Origin: Elysia crispata
Lineage: Eukaryota > Mollusca > Gastropoda > Plakobranchidae
Length of the DNA: 64,000 nucleotides
NCBI GenBank assembly: GCA_033675545.1
Contig: JAWDGP010000089.1
Location: 142,501 to 206,500, forward strand
Reading direction: 5' to 3'
This document shows, piece after piece, positions 21,361-59,200 of this stretch; the stretch's first letter is position 1, and every line of letters begins with the position of its first letter. The notes under the pieces are model-generated. The model saw only the letters and a list, made by a program, of their open reading frames with translations. It was not told the DNA's origin and did not search any database. Made by a program: the position numbers and the translations under genes.

Positions 21361-21777
21361 TGTATGTATGTATGTATGTATGTATGTATGCATGTATGTA
21401 TCAATGATAAGTAGTAAGAAACTTACCTAAAAAGCATTGATTTAAAAATATTTTCTATAACATTTTAAGATTTTTAAATCTCAATCGATTAGTTGAAAAA
21501 CACCATATTTTGTGTGTGTCTGTGTGTGTGTGTGTGTATGCATGCATGTATGTATGTATGTATGTATGTATGTATGTATGTATGTATGTATGTATGTATG
21601 TATGTATGTATGTATGTATGTATGTATGTATGTATGTATGTATGTATGTATGTATGTATGTATGTTTCAATGATAAGTAGTAAGGAACTTACCTCAAGAG
21701 CATTGATTTAAAAATGTTTTCTATAACATTTTAAGATTTTTAAATCTCAACTGATTAGTTGAAAAACACCATATTTT
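21361..21777. repeat. Duplicated 111-bp segment flanking a TATG microsatellite
   Basis: A 111-base segment at 21401-21511 recurs at 21667-21777 with about six mismatches (about 95% identity). Each copy follows a (GTAT)n tract: 21361-21400 and 21547-21666. The second tract is about three times longer. Confidence 0.93.
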
Positions 21778-21805
21778 ATTGATAATGTCATCATAAAGAC
21801 ATAAG

Positions 21806-21867
21806 AATCCAACATATAGAGAAAATAAAAATAATCAATCCAACATATAGAGAAAATAAAAATAATC
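21806..21867. repeat. Perfect 31-bp tandem duplication
   Basis: The 31 bases at 21806-21836 (beginning AATCCAACATATAG) are repeated exactly at 21837-21867. No mismatch indicates a recent event. Confidence 0.95.
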
Positions 21868-23433
21868 AGAGCTACGATGATGAATGTGTCAACGTTTCTG
21901 ATGAAGCCTTGAAAATTACTTCAAAAGCATGACTGTCATAAGAGCAAAGCACAGCAGTCTCTTCCAACCGTTTGCAGATCAGTTTTTGGATTTTGAAGTG
22001 ATGAATGCCGCTTCCTTTTTTTAAAGAGTATAAAAAAAGTTACATTTTCCTTCCTACAGAAATATAGCAGGTGGAGAGACAGAAACCTCAGCTCTGGTTT
22101 TCTATACTTATATTTTGTCTTAAGTTTGCAGTTTGCAGGTCATGTGAATGATTGACAGACAAAGAATTAAAATCAACAACAATATCACTGTTTTTAACAT
22201 TACTTGTTCTCTGGGATCTGTAAGCAAAATAAGTATTGGATTCTTGATGCACAAGATAATAAGCTATGAGGAGAGAACTACCACTTTATAATCTAACTGA
22301 GGTGTATTTAGTTTTAGAATTCACAACACTTGTGCTAATTGAGCTTTAAAAAAGGGATTCTTGATTTCCAGCTAGATTTCTGGAAGTGTTTATAAGTTCA
22401 TAGGTAATATTGGAATCAGCATCATAACCTTCAATATCAAACTGGCGCCTAAGAAAGGACAGTAAAAAATTGGTGTAATCAATGTTAAATTTTTCATGTT
22501 ATTTTCTTATGTTCATGCTTAAGAAGTTTGATAATATGTAAAGACTTTAAATTAACTCTTTTATCTACACACAGGACATACCAGTCAGACAGAATCACAA
22601 GACTCAATAATTCTACTAACTGCGCTATAAATAAAACAAAAACCACAGAAATGCAGCACACCAATTTGTTCAGAAGAGAAAAACAGTGGAGATGCTATAA
22701 AACTATGAGATAGACATGGAAGTAGGCACAGAATGAGGTGTTGGGTATAGTTTATGCAAAACTGAATGTAAAAAAGTTATCACATATTTTTAAAGATACA
22801 ATGCCTGTAAAAGGTCATGAACATGATTGTAATGTAATAGAAAATAAATACTTGTGATTGAGACCCATTTGGTATTGAGAAATATAAGTTAATGCTTGTT
22901 TCAATCTTACATTGAACATTCATAAAATTTGACAAGTCAATGTAAACATTAAGTGGGTAAATTGATATGGCAGTGCTGTAGCAGATGTCTTAAGAAAATA
23001 GTCATAAAAATTAACTTCATAAGGTGAAAATGAAAGTAGCCTTTTCACCCTATATCATGCAAATAAATAATACCTATAAATATTTTTATGGTATTTATAA
23101 TTCAATGACTTGTGCATTTTTTTGTTTCTTTGTCCCAAATATTAGGGATAAAAAAGATTTATGAAAGAAAGTATGAAAAATATGAGTTCATTAAAGCATT
23201 AAAGCAAAATCAACATAATAAATAAATGCTTATACCCTCATTAGGGAATTTTTGCATACGACTTTACTTTCAGCAATAATTAAAACATACCATATGAGCA
23301 GTTATTTCAAGACACAATAAAAAGAAAATAAGAATATTAATTAAGAACCAATAAGATTCAGCCAAATTTTCTAATATACCACATTACTTGAAAATTTGCA
23401 ATTCTTGACCACACAGTTTTCAAAAGGAAATGC

Positions 23434-38750
<15,317 letters not shown>

Positions 38751-40949
38751 TAAAAAATTGGCTGAAGTTTCAGATTCTGGATTAAAAAAATAAAGCAAAT
38801 ATTAGTTAAATATTACAATTGTAAATATCATTATAGGTTTCATTCCAGTTTCGTCGCAATGAAATTTTTTCCTTAAGGACTTAGGTATGAATCATTTTTT
38901 TCTAGACTATGAGAGGAGGGGAGAAGGAAACTTAACTGTTATAAAAGCAATGATTGTTGGCAGGATTTAGTCAGATGTTCAGACTCAGAGTCAGAGCTGG
39001 CCTAATATTTATTGAGTAACATCTAATATAAAAAAATTCTCTCATAAAAAGCACTTTTTAATGCTGCACTCAACTTTACTTGATGGCAACCACCACTAAC
39101 AAAAAAAGTTTTAAACATGAGTTAAACAAATCAACCTTTAACTTGTCAAATTTTCTCCAAGTAACTCTGTTTTAAATCAAAAGTGACTTCATGATTTTCC
39201 TCCTAGAGCAACATGAAATATTATCTTTTTTTTCCTCTTTCTCTTTGTATCCTGATAATTTAAATTTTGGTAAACCCAAAGTCTATTTTTTATCTCATAA
39301 GACTTCAAAATAACTAGACTGGATTTAACTAATTTAGACTAACTGTGCTTTTAAAGATTATTTTGAAAATTAGTTAAAATCTTAAATAAAATTAATACAA
39401 TTCATGCACCACTCTTTATTTTCTATGATCTTTTTTTTTCAAGTAGTAAAATACACATATCTGATAAATTCATGAACAGATTTTTCAAGAAAGTAATGCC
39501 TTGACTTTTTAAACCACAATGGTGTAATTTAAGGGCAGACTGAGTGAGCAAATGATTTGTTTCATCTGAATTCATTTTACTGGGGTCTTTTGGTGGTGTG
39601 AGTTGTTGAGGTGTGTGATAATTATTATTATTTTTTTTTAATCACTGTACAGGTGTGAGTGTACTTAGTATGTATGTACAAGACTGAGCTGTAAAGATAT
39701 AGTGCTTCTCCAAAAATTACCTAATTATACAACTTAGATGAAACAGGAATGAGAGCAACTAATTCAGTGTGTTGACATACTGGAGGAGCTTGATGGATCA
39801 ACTTTTCTTTTTCTGCTCCTTTTGCAAACACATTTTCAGACTTTTGTAAATGCTCACTTTAATTGGAAAATGCATTAAATTGCAAATAAATATATGGATT
39901 AATCTCATCAGAAAATTACCATGGCAATAGTCTTTGAAATCATTCTGCATGTAAAAGCAAAAGACCTGAAAGCCACTTTGGCAAAATTAGCAGGCATGAG
40001 GTATACATATAAAAACAAAGCCAACATGCAATATGTTTATTTTCAGTTCACAACAAGTGCTCAAAAATGGGGACACTCCTGACTCCAGAATAAGGGTTAA
40101 GTGCTGGCCTCCAGTGTCACTGGGACACCTGTAACTAATGTCCCCACATTCTTGAAGGGCTTAGTAATGGTGACCTGTTTGCATTTAACATGCAATGTGC
40201 CTTGAGCAAAAACCCCTGTTCTTATTGAATAATTATCAGTTTGGAGAACTAACTTCTACTATAAAAACGCTATTTTTTTTTTTTTTTTGCTTTTTGAAAC
40301 TCTTGGGTACTGGATTGGTTTAATTGGTTTCACAATGTTTTTTTTTTTTTAAATTTATTTTAAAACACTATTGTTATTCAGGAGATGAGTGTAACAATAT
40401 GAATTGTTTTTTTTTTTTTCGGTTCTTTCGTTCATTGTGTATTTCTTTAGATACATTTTTTTTCTGATCCAGTTTGAACTAAATAGATCTAGTTTATTTC
40501 TATTATCTAGATCCCGATCTTCCTTATGGCAAGTATAAAAAATTGAAATTAGCCTGGGCATTCTTGAGAGATCTAGAGTCTAGATCTAGAGAACGGCAAC
40601 ATCATTCTGTACTTAGCTTAGATTCGATAGATTTAGACGAGGGTGAATCATTCGATCCTGGCCTCGATGTAAATCTTAGCTTGATAACCATGATTCAGGG
40701 CTCACCCAACCAAGCATTAAAATGAAAAGCAGACTGTTGTTAGATCTGGCTGGTCATGTTTTGTAGGTGTTCTCTCTGTTGTTGATATGTTTACCGCAGA
40801 TAAACAAAACAAATTTTTAGAGTGCTTTCCCTTGAAAGTGTACTGTTTTGGCTTTGTTGTTTTATTTTTTTTTTTATTAACTTTTTTTAGGGGGGAGAAT
40901 AGGTATCATTATTAAAACTAATTACAGCTGTTGTGTCCGTGCCATGTTT

Positions 40950-41270
40950 GGTAGTCCATCGTCTCCGATGATGGCTTATATGTGCGTCTCTAAATGGGGG
41001 TGAGTTCTTAGTTGGCTGTGTAATCCTAGTTTTGATCGACAAGGGCGTCCGCAGAGAGGGCAGGGGAACTGGCTAGGCTCGCTCGGAGTAACTGCTGCAC
41101 CGGCTTTCTTCGTTCATGGGCTTCAGTGACGCTGCTGCGTCGTTTCTTCTCTAAGGAGCGTTTCTTTGGTCAGCATGCGCCAGCCAACCCGATCTTGACA
41201 ACAGGCCTCGATCTGTTTGTGGGGATTCCAGCATGGGCAAGATTGGCCTTCACGTTATCTTTGTTGACCT
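40950..41270 (-). mobile_element. LINE reverse-transcriptase tail remnant with zinc-finger-like end (dead)
   Basis: Minus strand, moving down from about 41270: RYKD-type remains, then IEACCQDRVGWRMLTKETLL, a frame change, SSVTEAHERRK, a frame change, then FPCPLCGRPCRSKLGLHSQL followed by RTH. The CPxCGxxC...GLxSxxRTH finger and the preceding DR-x-x-W motif are the hallmark tail of a common animal non-LTR retrotransposon family. At least two frameshifts and one stop break it. It lies between the ABCC10 and AHSA1 starts. The GC-rich block continues to about 41870 with sequence I cannot assign. Confidence 0.72.
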
Positions 41271-41880
41271 ATAAAGGGCTGCTCAGTCGCCCAGGGAAAT
41301 GTCGAACTCCTCTAATGTCCCAGGCTTCAGAAGATGAGCGAGTATTACCTCCAGGCCGTCTACGTGCAGTTTGAAACTACAATTTCCAGTGGTCACTTCC
41401 ATCTTTTGCTTCGCTTCTCCCCTATCTCCGGAAGACTTGTTTTTGGGGTGGGGGAAGAGTTGCACGTAGTAACTTGTACGGGACGTTTTTAAAGTGGGAA
41501 AGTCTTGAACAGGGGCGACCCCACTCTCTCGGCCTAGAAAGCCAGATTCCAGTGGTACGGGAGATTAGTCTCGACCAGGGACTCATTCGGCTGCAGTAGG
41601 TGGCCAAGACGTCTTCCGTGCCTTGTGTTGCCCTTCACACTCTACAGCGCTGCTGTCGCCGCCATTATGACCGTTGAATCTTACAGGTCGATTTCTTCCG
41701 CTCATTCCGCCGGGTCGAGTCTTGGCATGCTGTGGAAGCATCCCCGTGTATTCACTGGTCAGTTTGAGACCTTCCATTTATCCTCAATCTATATAGTCCG
41801 TCTGCCGAGACGGTTTACCGGGATGTGGCCGCGTCGCATGCCACAGCTTCTTGGAGCCACAGGCGAGAGTTGAATGTCAG
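41271..41880. other. GC-rich block next to the LINE tail, unassigned
   Basis: About 600 bases, clearly GC- and CpG-richer than the surrounding DNA and continuous with the LINE remnant. Short open frames occur on both strands (for example minus 41283-41465 with KLHVDGLEVILAHLLKPGTL), but none shows a family I know. It may be another part of a composite repeat, or part of the ABCC10 5' region. Confidence 0.4.
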
Positions 41881-41937
41881 ATGGGAGCCAAAGCAGGAAA
41901 AGCTGCCCTGATATTATTACTGTCATCATCATTTCTA

Positions 41938-41987
41938 CTACTACTACTACTACTACTACTACGTAGTAGTAGTAGTAGTAGTAGTAG
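41938..41987. repeat. Perfect 50-bp palindrome built of CTA and TAG triplets
   Basis: (CTA)n turns into (GTA)n at a central ACGT (41961-41964). Both arms are 25 bases with no loop and no mismatch. Confidence 0.95.
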
Positions 41988-42177
41988 AAGTAGGAAATAT
42001 AGAATTTAAAAAAAATGCTAAATTCTTGGCACAAGAAAAGAAAAAGAAATCGCAGTCCCTATGTTAGTAATATTACGATACTGATAAAGCCAATATTTAG
42101 ACGAAACGTTTATATGTAATTTTGAATTCTGTCCATATAAGTCCAGGTTGGATGATTGTTTACACCTTAAAGTTAGT

Positions 42178-42213
42178 AGTATTAGCAGCAGTAGTAGCAG
42201 CATCAGCAGCATC

Positions 42214-42281
<68 letters not shown>

Positions 42282-42286
42282 TAGTG

Positions 42287-42333
<47 letters not shown>

Positions 42334-42338
42334 TAGTG

Positions 42339-42406
<68 letters not shown>
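42178..42406. repeat. AGT microsatellite upstream of AHSA1
   Basis: About 230 bases of (AGT)n with GCA, ATC and GGT interruptions and a one-base slip at 42333. It lies about 760 bases before the AHSA1 ATG. Confidence 0.95.
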
Positions 42407-42605
42407 TATGATAATTACATTAATTTAGCCAAGCTACAACTTTATAAAGAGTGTCGATGGAGAGGTCAAGAACAGAGATTGTGTTTATTTTAGTGCCTGT
42501 TAAGATTAGATTTTAAATCTTCATAGTAAACCAATCCCTAAATGCGAAAATTAAAAAAACCGAACTAAATTCAAGCAACGTTAATTTATGACATTGAAGA
42601 TTTAC

Positions 42606-42652
42606 TTCCGGAAATGCTGTATCGTTGTTATCCATAGATTTCGAGAAAAGTC
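42606..42652. promoter_or_regulatory. Heat-shock-element-like sites upstream of AHSA1
   Basis: TTCCGGAA at 42606-42613 is a two-unit inverted TTCnnGAA. TTCGAGAA at 42640-42647 is followed in the right spacing by GTC, one base from a third unit. Aha1 is heat-inducible through HSF1 in other animals (established). The sites are about 520-560 bases before the ATG. A regulatory role here is inference. Confidence 0.3.
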
Positions 42653-42779
42653 TAGTCTTGGCTACAATGCGTAACTCAACCGGCCAAGACTTGGAACAAT
42701 TAGAACTTAGAAGAATTCTATCCATATCTAGAACATAGAAATCAGACCCATATCACAGTAATTTTTATTTAGATTTTAT

Positions 42780-42960
42780 AAAGTAAATCTAGATCTAGAT
42801 TTAGAATTGGTTCTCAAAATAACTGATCTTATTAATCAAGAAAAACGTGTTCTTCTTATCTAGATCTAGATCTAGATCTAGGCCTAGATCTAGAAGTCTA
42901 AATCTAGATTCATGACTTCTCTTTTCTAAGGATCTACATTTATAGTCTAGATCCATATCA
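42780..42960. repeat. TAGATC/TCTAGA hexamer cluster
   Basis: Several TCTAGATC units, with a run of TAGATC hexamers at 42858-42893 and scattered copies on both sides. Similar motifs occur at 3750-3830, 40480-40590, 45950-46050 and 44170-44290. Confidence 0.85.
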
Positions 42961-43166
42961 AGAACAAGTGGAGATTTTAATATTTTAATCAAGCTCAAAT
43001 TCTAATAAAGTCCAGTTTTAGATAAAGACTCCATTTGATAAAAGAAATATATAAGAGATCTGAAGCTATAGATCTTAACATCCAGGAACCCTTCTACCCC
43101 TAGCCTAATAGAAAAAAAATTAGTCATAATAATATTAAAACTTTCAGCTATTTTTTTTAAACTATA

Positions 43167-53352
<10,186 letters not shown>

Positions 53353-53511
53353 CACAACCAAGGCATTAATACTCTTTGATAACTTAAGAGATGATCTTCA
53401 GGCAATTTTGTTTCCATTTGTACTCCATTGACTATGTTTGATTTTGTTCAGAGGTGTTTTAAGCTTTTTTTTTTTTTTCACTTTATGGCTGAGAAGCAAA
53501 TGTATGAACAA

Positions 53512-53517
53512 AATAAA
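53512..53517 (+). terminator. Polyadenylation signal of AHSA1
   Basis: Canonical AATAAA 160 bases after the AHSA1 TGA, followed within 40 bases by T-rich sequence. It is the first canonical hexamer on this strand after the stop, so cleavage is expected near 53.53-53.55 kb. Confidence 0.75.
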
Positions 53518-53539
53518 AGATGAATGAAATTTCATTTGT

Positions 53540-53545
53540 TTTATT
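53540..53545 (-). terminator. Possible polyadenylation signal of the USP34-type gene
   Basis: TTTATT on the plus strand reads AATAAA on the minus strand, 23 bases beyond the AHSA1 signal and pointing the other way. Another minus-strand AATAAA occurs near 55.77 kb and is closer to the USP34 stop, so this one may be a distal alternative. The hexamer is seen; its use is inferred. Confidence 0.3.
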
Positions 53546-56220
53546 TTTCATTCACATAAATTGTACATATTATAAATCCTATTTGCTTTGTATTTCAAAT
53601 GCAGAAAAAAAAATGATTTTTTACAATTCAAAATACAATGATTGGCAGAATGGCATTTAAATGAGCAAAAAAATTTCAATTGACTATCATTCTTCATCAG
53701 AATTTAGTTTCAAATAATATGGGAAGCTAACAAAGCATTGAGACAGTAGCAATGAAAATGGAACAAATACATGTATAAAATTTAATACATAAAAGACAAA
53801 GGCACAATGTCAACATCAAAATTAAGAAGGGCATTTCAATGATCTTTTCAAAAAGATTTGTCGAACTCTTTAAAACACTGAAAATTAAATCCATTTTTTC
53901 CTATATCCATCACCCATTGAATGATTGATTCTTCTTGGACAGCCATATAAATCAGCCTAATATCAGACTTGCCACGCTAAGGAATGTAAATAATTAGACA
54001 AGATTAACAATAAAGGAAGGTCATAGAGAGGACAGTAGTACATACCCTGCATGTTTGAAATGCCAGCTAACTAGTTCATCTGCAATCCTACTATTCCTAG
54101 TAATATGAAACAAAAGCTCTTTACCTTTTATTCCAATTTCTGTGACTTAAAGTGAAGGTTAAACTGCTTTGCACTGTGCAAAAAATATGAGGAAGACATA
54201 AACTGGTTCAGCACTTTTTGCAAGATGTTTTCATGATTCTTAGCACTTGTTTATTTTCCGTACTTTTATAAGCAGCTTTGCACAGGGGAAAATTTAAGTA
54301 CTGCTGCCAATGCCTAAACTAAAGAATATACTTCTTGAAGTCAGTGATCACAGTCCATAATTATGAAAAAAACCTTAAGTGTTAAGTTAAAATTGTACAT
54401 AAAGGATAGCAATAAAAACGAATCTTGGTACTCATTTTTACTCTTTGGCATGGATGAGACCAGATTAAGAAATCTGACCCATAGGTAGAAAAAGTGTAGA
54501 TCTAAAATCGCTTATTATCAAAGAGTGAGTTTCACATATTTAGTCATATTGTGTTAACACAATGTGGTTTCTTACTTAAGAAAATAAATCTCGATCGTTT
54601 GATGAAATTGAGCCCTCATAGACATGCTAGGATGCAAAATGTTCAGCCGATACTTCTGTAAAATTATGCATCTACCTAAAAAAGAATTTCACCCCTTCAT
54701 ATATTATTAGATTTCTCATCGTAAAATGCTGAAGCTGAGAAACAAGTTTTTTTAGAATTTTTTAGGATAGCCTATCATTGATGGTTATCAAAAAGCAGGA
54801 TATACAAGTCATATTTTGTCTTTACTATCCATCTGAAAGATTTATGAAATTTATGAAGACGTGCTAAAGATGAAGAAAAGAGTGGTTGGCGGTCAATTTT
54901 AACTAGTTGATATGTCTCATTCTCAACATAAAAAGTTCAGATATTTCTGATGTGTTTAGAGTACTGCAAATACTGATATGTATAATCAAACCTCAGATCT
55001 TTCGCATCACTGTTAATTACTTTCTATGGAACTGTGCATTTATATAATTACAAAAACCCAAAGGTCTTTATATGATAATGGATTCCTAAGCCAAGTGAAG
55101 CAACCATGATTATATTAATTTTCAATAGTGAATATTTCTTTTTGATATCTTTGTGTTTCCTGCCCATCCTTTCAGTAAAATTGAACCATCGTTTTTTTTC
55201 TTTTAATTTTTTTTTGGTATGCATGTGCTTCTCTTAGATCATTTAAAATTCATTCTATCAAAGCTTTTGTACCTTCTTTTTCTCTTCTGTTTCATTTCCA
55301 ACACATATTTGAGGAGACATTAAAATTCATAAATTTACAAAATTACTGGCAAACTGAACAGCATCTTTCCAAAATATAATAAAACAATTGCTCTATTAAG
55401 CCAAATGATGAGTCCCAAAGTGCTATCTTTCATTTAAAAACAAAATCCAAGAACTTAAGATATTATTATATTTCAACAGAAAAAAAACATATATTTTACC
55501 GATTAGTAAATGCTTACTTGGGCCTCTTTAATTTTTTTCCTCACTTTAATTTATGCAGTTTTCAACAAACTGAAGAAGAGACTAAGAAAAGCATCATATA
55601 GAAGTTTTAATAATTAATACCCGATGTCATGCAGGAAAAAAAGTTAACAAGAATGGCCACACCCAGCTTGCAAAAATACTGCAAACTTCTCATTTTCAAT
55701 TCAATTTGTACAACTCTTATTTTTTACAAACTAAAATTGTTTTATCACTGTGAAAGAGCGATATACATTTATTCCTATGTTAATCAACCTGGTCGGATAA
55801 CGTAACTTGCAAAATGAGCAAAGCTTGACACAAAAAATGGGGAAAAACGTATACATTCATCCTCCATCTTCCTAAAAATGTGAATAGAATAAGTCATCGT
55901 GGAAGGAACAAGCTTACCTGTACATCACTTTGTTGTCCCTATAACAGAACAATTTTGACTTTTTATTTCTCTTCTTCAAAGCAAGTCATAATATACTTAT
56001 AAGTTGGTTTTTTTTTCTGTTTCATTTAAGTTATTAAATTTTACTTTATACCGTGAGAATGTAATGAGAGATAGAGAGAGAAAAAGGCAGTGAAAAAAAT
56101 TCAGATTCATAATAAAAAATTACAAAATTTACAAGACTTCAACATTTCTGGTTTGTTTCTTTTCATACATATAAATTTGTTGAAGAATGGCCAACACTTT
56201 TTTTTTTTTTAAAGTTTTGA
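53546..56220 (-). other. Probable USP34 3'UTR / intergenic between convergent genes
   Basis: About 2.7 kb of AT-rich sequence with no exon-like segment on either strand. It separates the USP34 stop from the AHSA1 polyadenylation region. A minus-strand AATAAA near 55.77 kb and another at 53.54 kb bracket possible transcript ends. I see no repeat or RNA gene here. Confidence 0.35.
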
Positions 56221-59200
56221 TCAATGATCCTCTTTGACTTTAGACAAGATGAGTAAAACTGCATCTGCACTCTTTATAACTTTCTCATATATATCCACAC
56301 CTTGAGATCGAATACTGGGCCCCATAATCTCTGTACAGAATGCCCTTCCGAAGTTTCCAGAGCAGCCTGCAGAGGAAAAGGTTCTTACTGCAGACACAGC
56401 TGAAGTAGATGGACAAGAGGATAAGGGCCCCAAAGGTGAAAACTCAGAATGATTAGGGCACTTAGAGGAGCTGGTAGATGGTCCATAAGAGTCATCATGG
56501 TGAAACACTACAGATGAATCATGCAAGTTGCCCTCCTTACTACCAGATCTCTCTTCAGACTCTGGGCTTGAGGATGGAAAATTTTGGGGTAGAGACATGG
56601 GAGTGTCATCCTGTTGTTGATCTGCCTCTGCCAAGTGTTCGTAACTTTGATTGTCTTTTCTACAAGGGCTATTTGAGTTTGGGGACACAGAGTCTTGGGA
56701 AAGTGGAGACTTTGATGAAGTTGGAGGTGATGGCATGGATGGGGGAATAGTGGATGTTTTCAGGTCTAAGCAACTTTCTGATTTGTGCTCAACATCTATC
56801 TCCTTGTCAGATTCAGATGTTGCTTGAGCAACGTTTTCAGAGTCTGTTTTTACTAAACTTTCAGGCTCTTGTAATGCATCTGAATTTGACTGATCAGTGG
56901 TCCCTGCTGATGACTTTGTTCCACTATACTCTTTGTCGCTGTCAATACACTGTTTCTTCTGTGGCTGTTCAGCTAGGAAAGGGAAAAATACATTTAAATA
57001 TGATATTTCTGGTTTTGGTTTGATTTTCAAAACAAATCATAGTAAATGGCATTAGTAAATTTTTTTTTTTTTTAATTGAACTGATGCACCCTTTTCAACC
57101 TTGCCTGATTTCTAATTATTCAAAATAAGCTCTTACTCATGTATGCGATTTTGTACAGTGCAGTCTTATTTCCATATTCTAGGGAAGGAATACCACTTCA
57201 TGTTTCAAAGGATTTTAGATGAAAGAATGATTCATGGATGCCTTTTTTTTTCTTATGATGTGTTGATCTTGACAAGAAAGCAGCCTTCTTTGCATAGATA
57301 TTTTGTAAGGTGCCACATGCTGTTGTAAAGAAGTCTTCATCTAAACCATGCACTGCTTTCACTCATCTGCTAGGTGAGAAATACTCTTCCTATCACCTTC
57401 TCACCCACTGCAGCTGTTACCTGAAGGCTTCAATCTTAGTCCTTTAAATATATCATAATCATTATTTGCATACAGCTGAAAGGCAGCTTCTCCTTCTAGC
57501 CTCTACCACTCAACCAACTATGTCACTAGCCAGTCAGCCTGCCATATTTATTATCATGCCTTGCTTTTATCTCTAGGATGTGAACGCCTAGCAGAATCAG
57601 TAAGCAATGGCTTAACAGCAACGATAACAGATTTCCCAAATTTACCCCTCTTCACCTTTCACTCTCCACCGCTTCTGTAACTATCTATGCATAAAAAATT
57701 GGGAGCCTAAGCATTCAGATCCATTTGAAGGCAAAGAGTTGAACAAAAATATTTTCCCCTGCCAGTCTAAGGCTATAAGCAAATATGCAAACTTATTCTA
57801 TTTTGAGAGAACAAAATGACTGAAAAAGCCTTGAATTAAAAAATGGGGAAACTAGATTCCATTCCAGAAGAAAAAAAATATTATGTGGACTCCACTATAG
57901 TTGTATGTATAGGTCGATTCATGCCACTAACTGCTAAATAGAGCATAATTTATGTCGTTGTCACTTTCTGTAAAAAATCAATCTCACTAAATGGCTTCAG
58001 TTCAAATTTATCAGTATCAATTACTGACTTTTTTTTTTCATCTTTTAACAACTTACATGGATCAGGACTGAAAGACTTTCTTCTGCGAGAGATGTTTGTC
58101 TCTTTAGGAAGTTCTCTGGTCTCGGTATTTCCTTTTTGACACTCCTGTTGTTGACATCTAATGCCGCCCTCTTCCTCTTCTCTTTTTTTATTCCCTTCAT
58201 CCCTGCGCTTTCTGCTCTCTCTCTCCCTTCTTGCTGCCTCAGCATCAGCTTGTGCTTGAGCTGCAGCTAACATATCCGCTCTTTGCTGCTGGTGAAGGCG
58301 ACATGTGCGCACAACAGCTACCAGACAATCATGCAACAATGTGCTTGGCTCTGTTTCAGGATGAACTGAAAGGACCAGCTGGATTGCACGTAGCTCCTAT
58401 TAAGTAAATTAGAAGAAGGATGAATCAATACAGTCCTTATTTCACACTACAAGAGCAGTTACATACAGCTTCACCATTCATTGCATCACTTTCAAAAAAG
58501 AAAAAAAAAATCTCAACCTCTTTAAGCCTTATATGTTTTTACTCCAATTAATAACATTACATCACATATACGCACACACTGTTCTCAAGGCTACCAGATG
58601 CTGCAAAGCACGTGGTTTGGCTTTAACCTTTACGACAGATATTTTTTCAATATTTTCAAAGTGGTTTTTAAGAGATGGAATAATATAGTATTCAGTACTA
58701 AACAAGGGTAGACTTTAACCAGGAATCTGAAGTCCTATTTGGTCTTTCTTTTGGTAAAAAATTATCTTTAGCTAAAAAACCAGCAGCGCCCTGCCTGCCA
58801 AACTTCATTCACCAGTCATAAAAAATTAATATAATAAAGTACAGTAAAAATTTCCTTTTATGTGAATAAATAATACACTATTGTTTTGTATTCCCATTTT
58901 TTAAAGAAATAAATATGAATAAAAATTGATGACTCATGAAGCTTTCTGTAATCGCCACCTAACAGTTTTACTTGAGCACTCAACATAATTAGCAGGTTTT
59001 ACTGGGTGGAGAAATTTTATGTAGCAAATAAACTTTCTCAGATACATGAGCTCTTTTCATTGGGTTCAGGAGAAGCAGCTAATAATTGTGTTCTTTTACA
59101 AACTTACTCAAACTTACTGTACTTGGATTGGAATGACTGTCTTTTGGAATTACAATAATATAAGGGCATCAATTTTTTATTACAAAAGTATCAAAACATT

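Larger units (their letters stand above)
19323..23433 (-). other. Probable ABCC10 3'UTR and downstream AT-rich DNA
   Basis: About 4.1 kb of AT-rich sequence follows the ABCC10 stop with no convincing exon on either strand. On the minus strand an AATAAA (plus-strand TTTATT at 19323-19328) is followed by T/GT-rich sequence, and base composition changes near 19.3 kb, so the transcript could run this far. Nearer polyadenylation sites are equally possible. The interval holds a TATG microsatellite and local duplications, listed separately. The UTR assignment is inference. Confidence 0.3.

Noticed and set aside
21361..21870. CRISPR-like repeat spacing
   Set aside because: Eukaryotic context; only two long copies and a simple-sequence array, no regular spacers.
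40068..40146. Inverted repeat TGGGGACA/TGTCCCCA
   Set aside because: Eight-base arms 63 bases apart are weak; no element or RNA could be supported.
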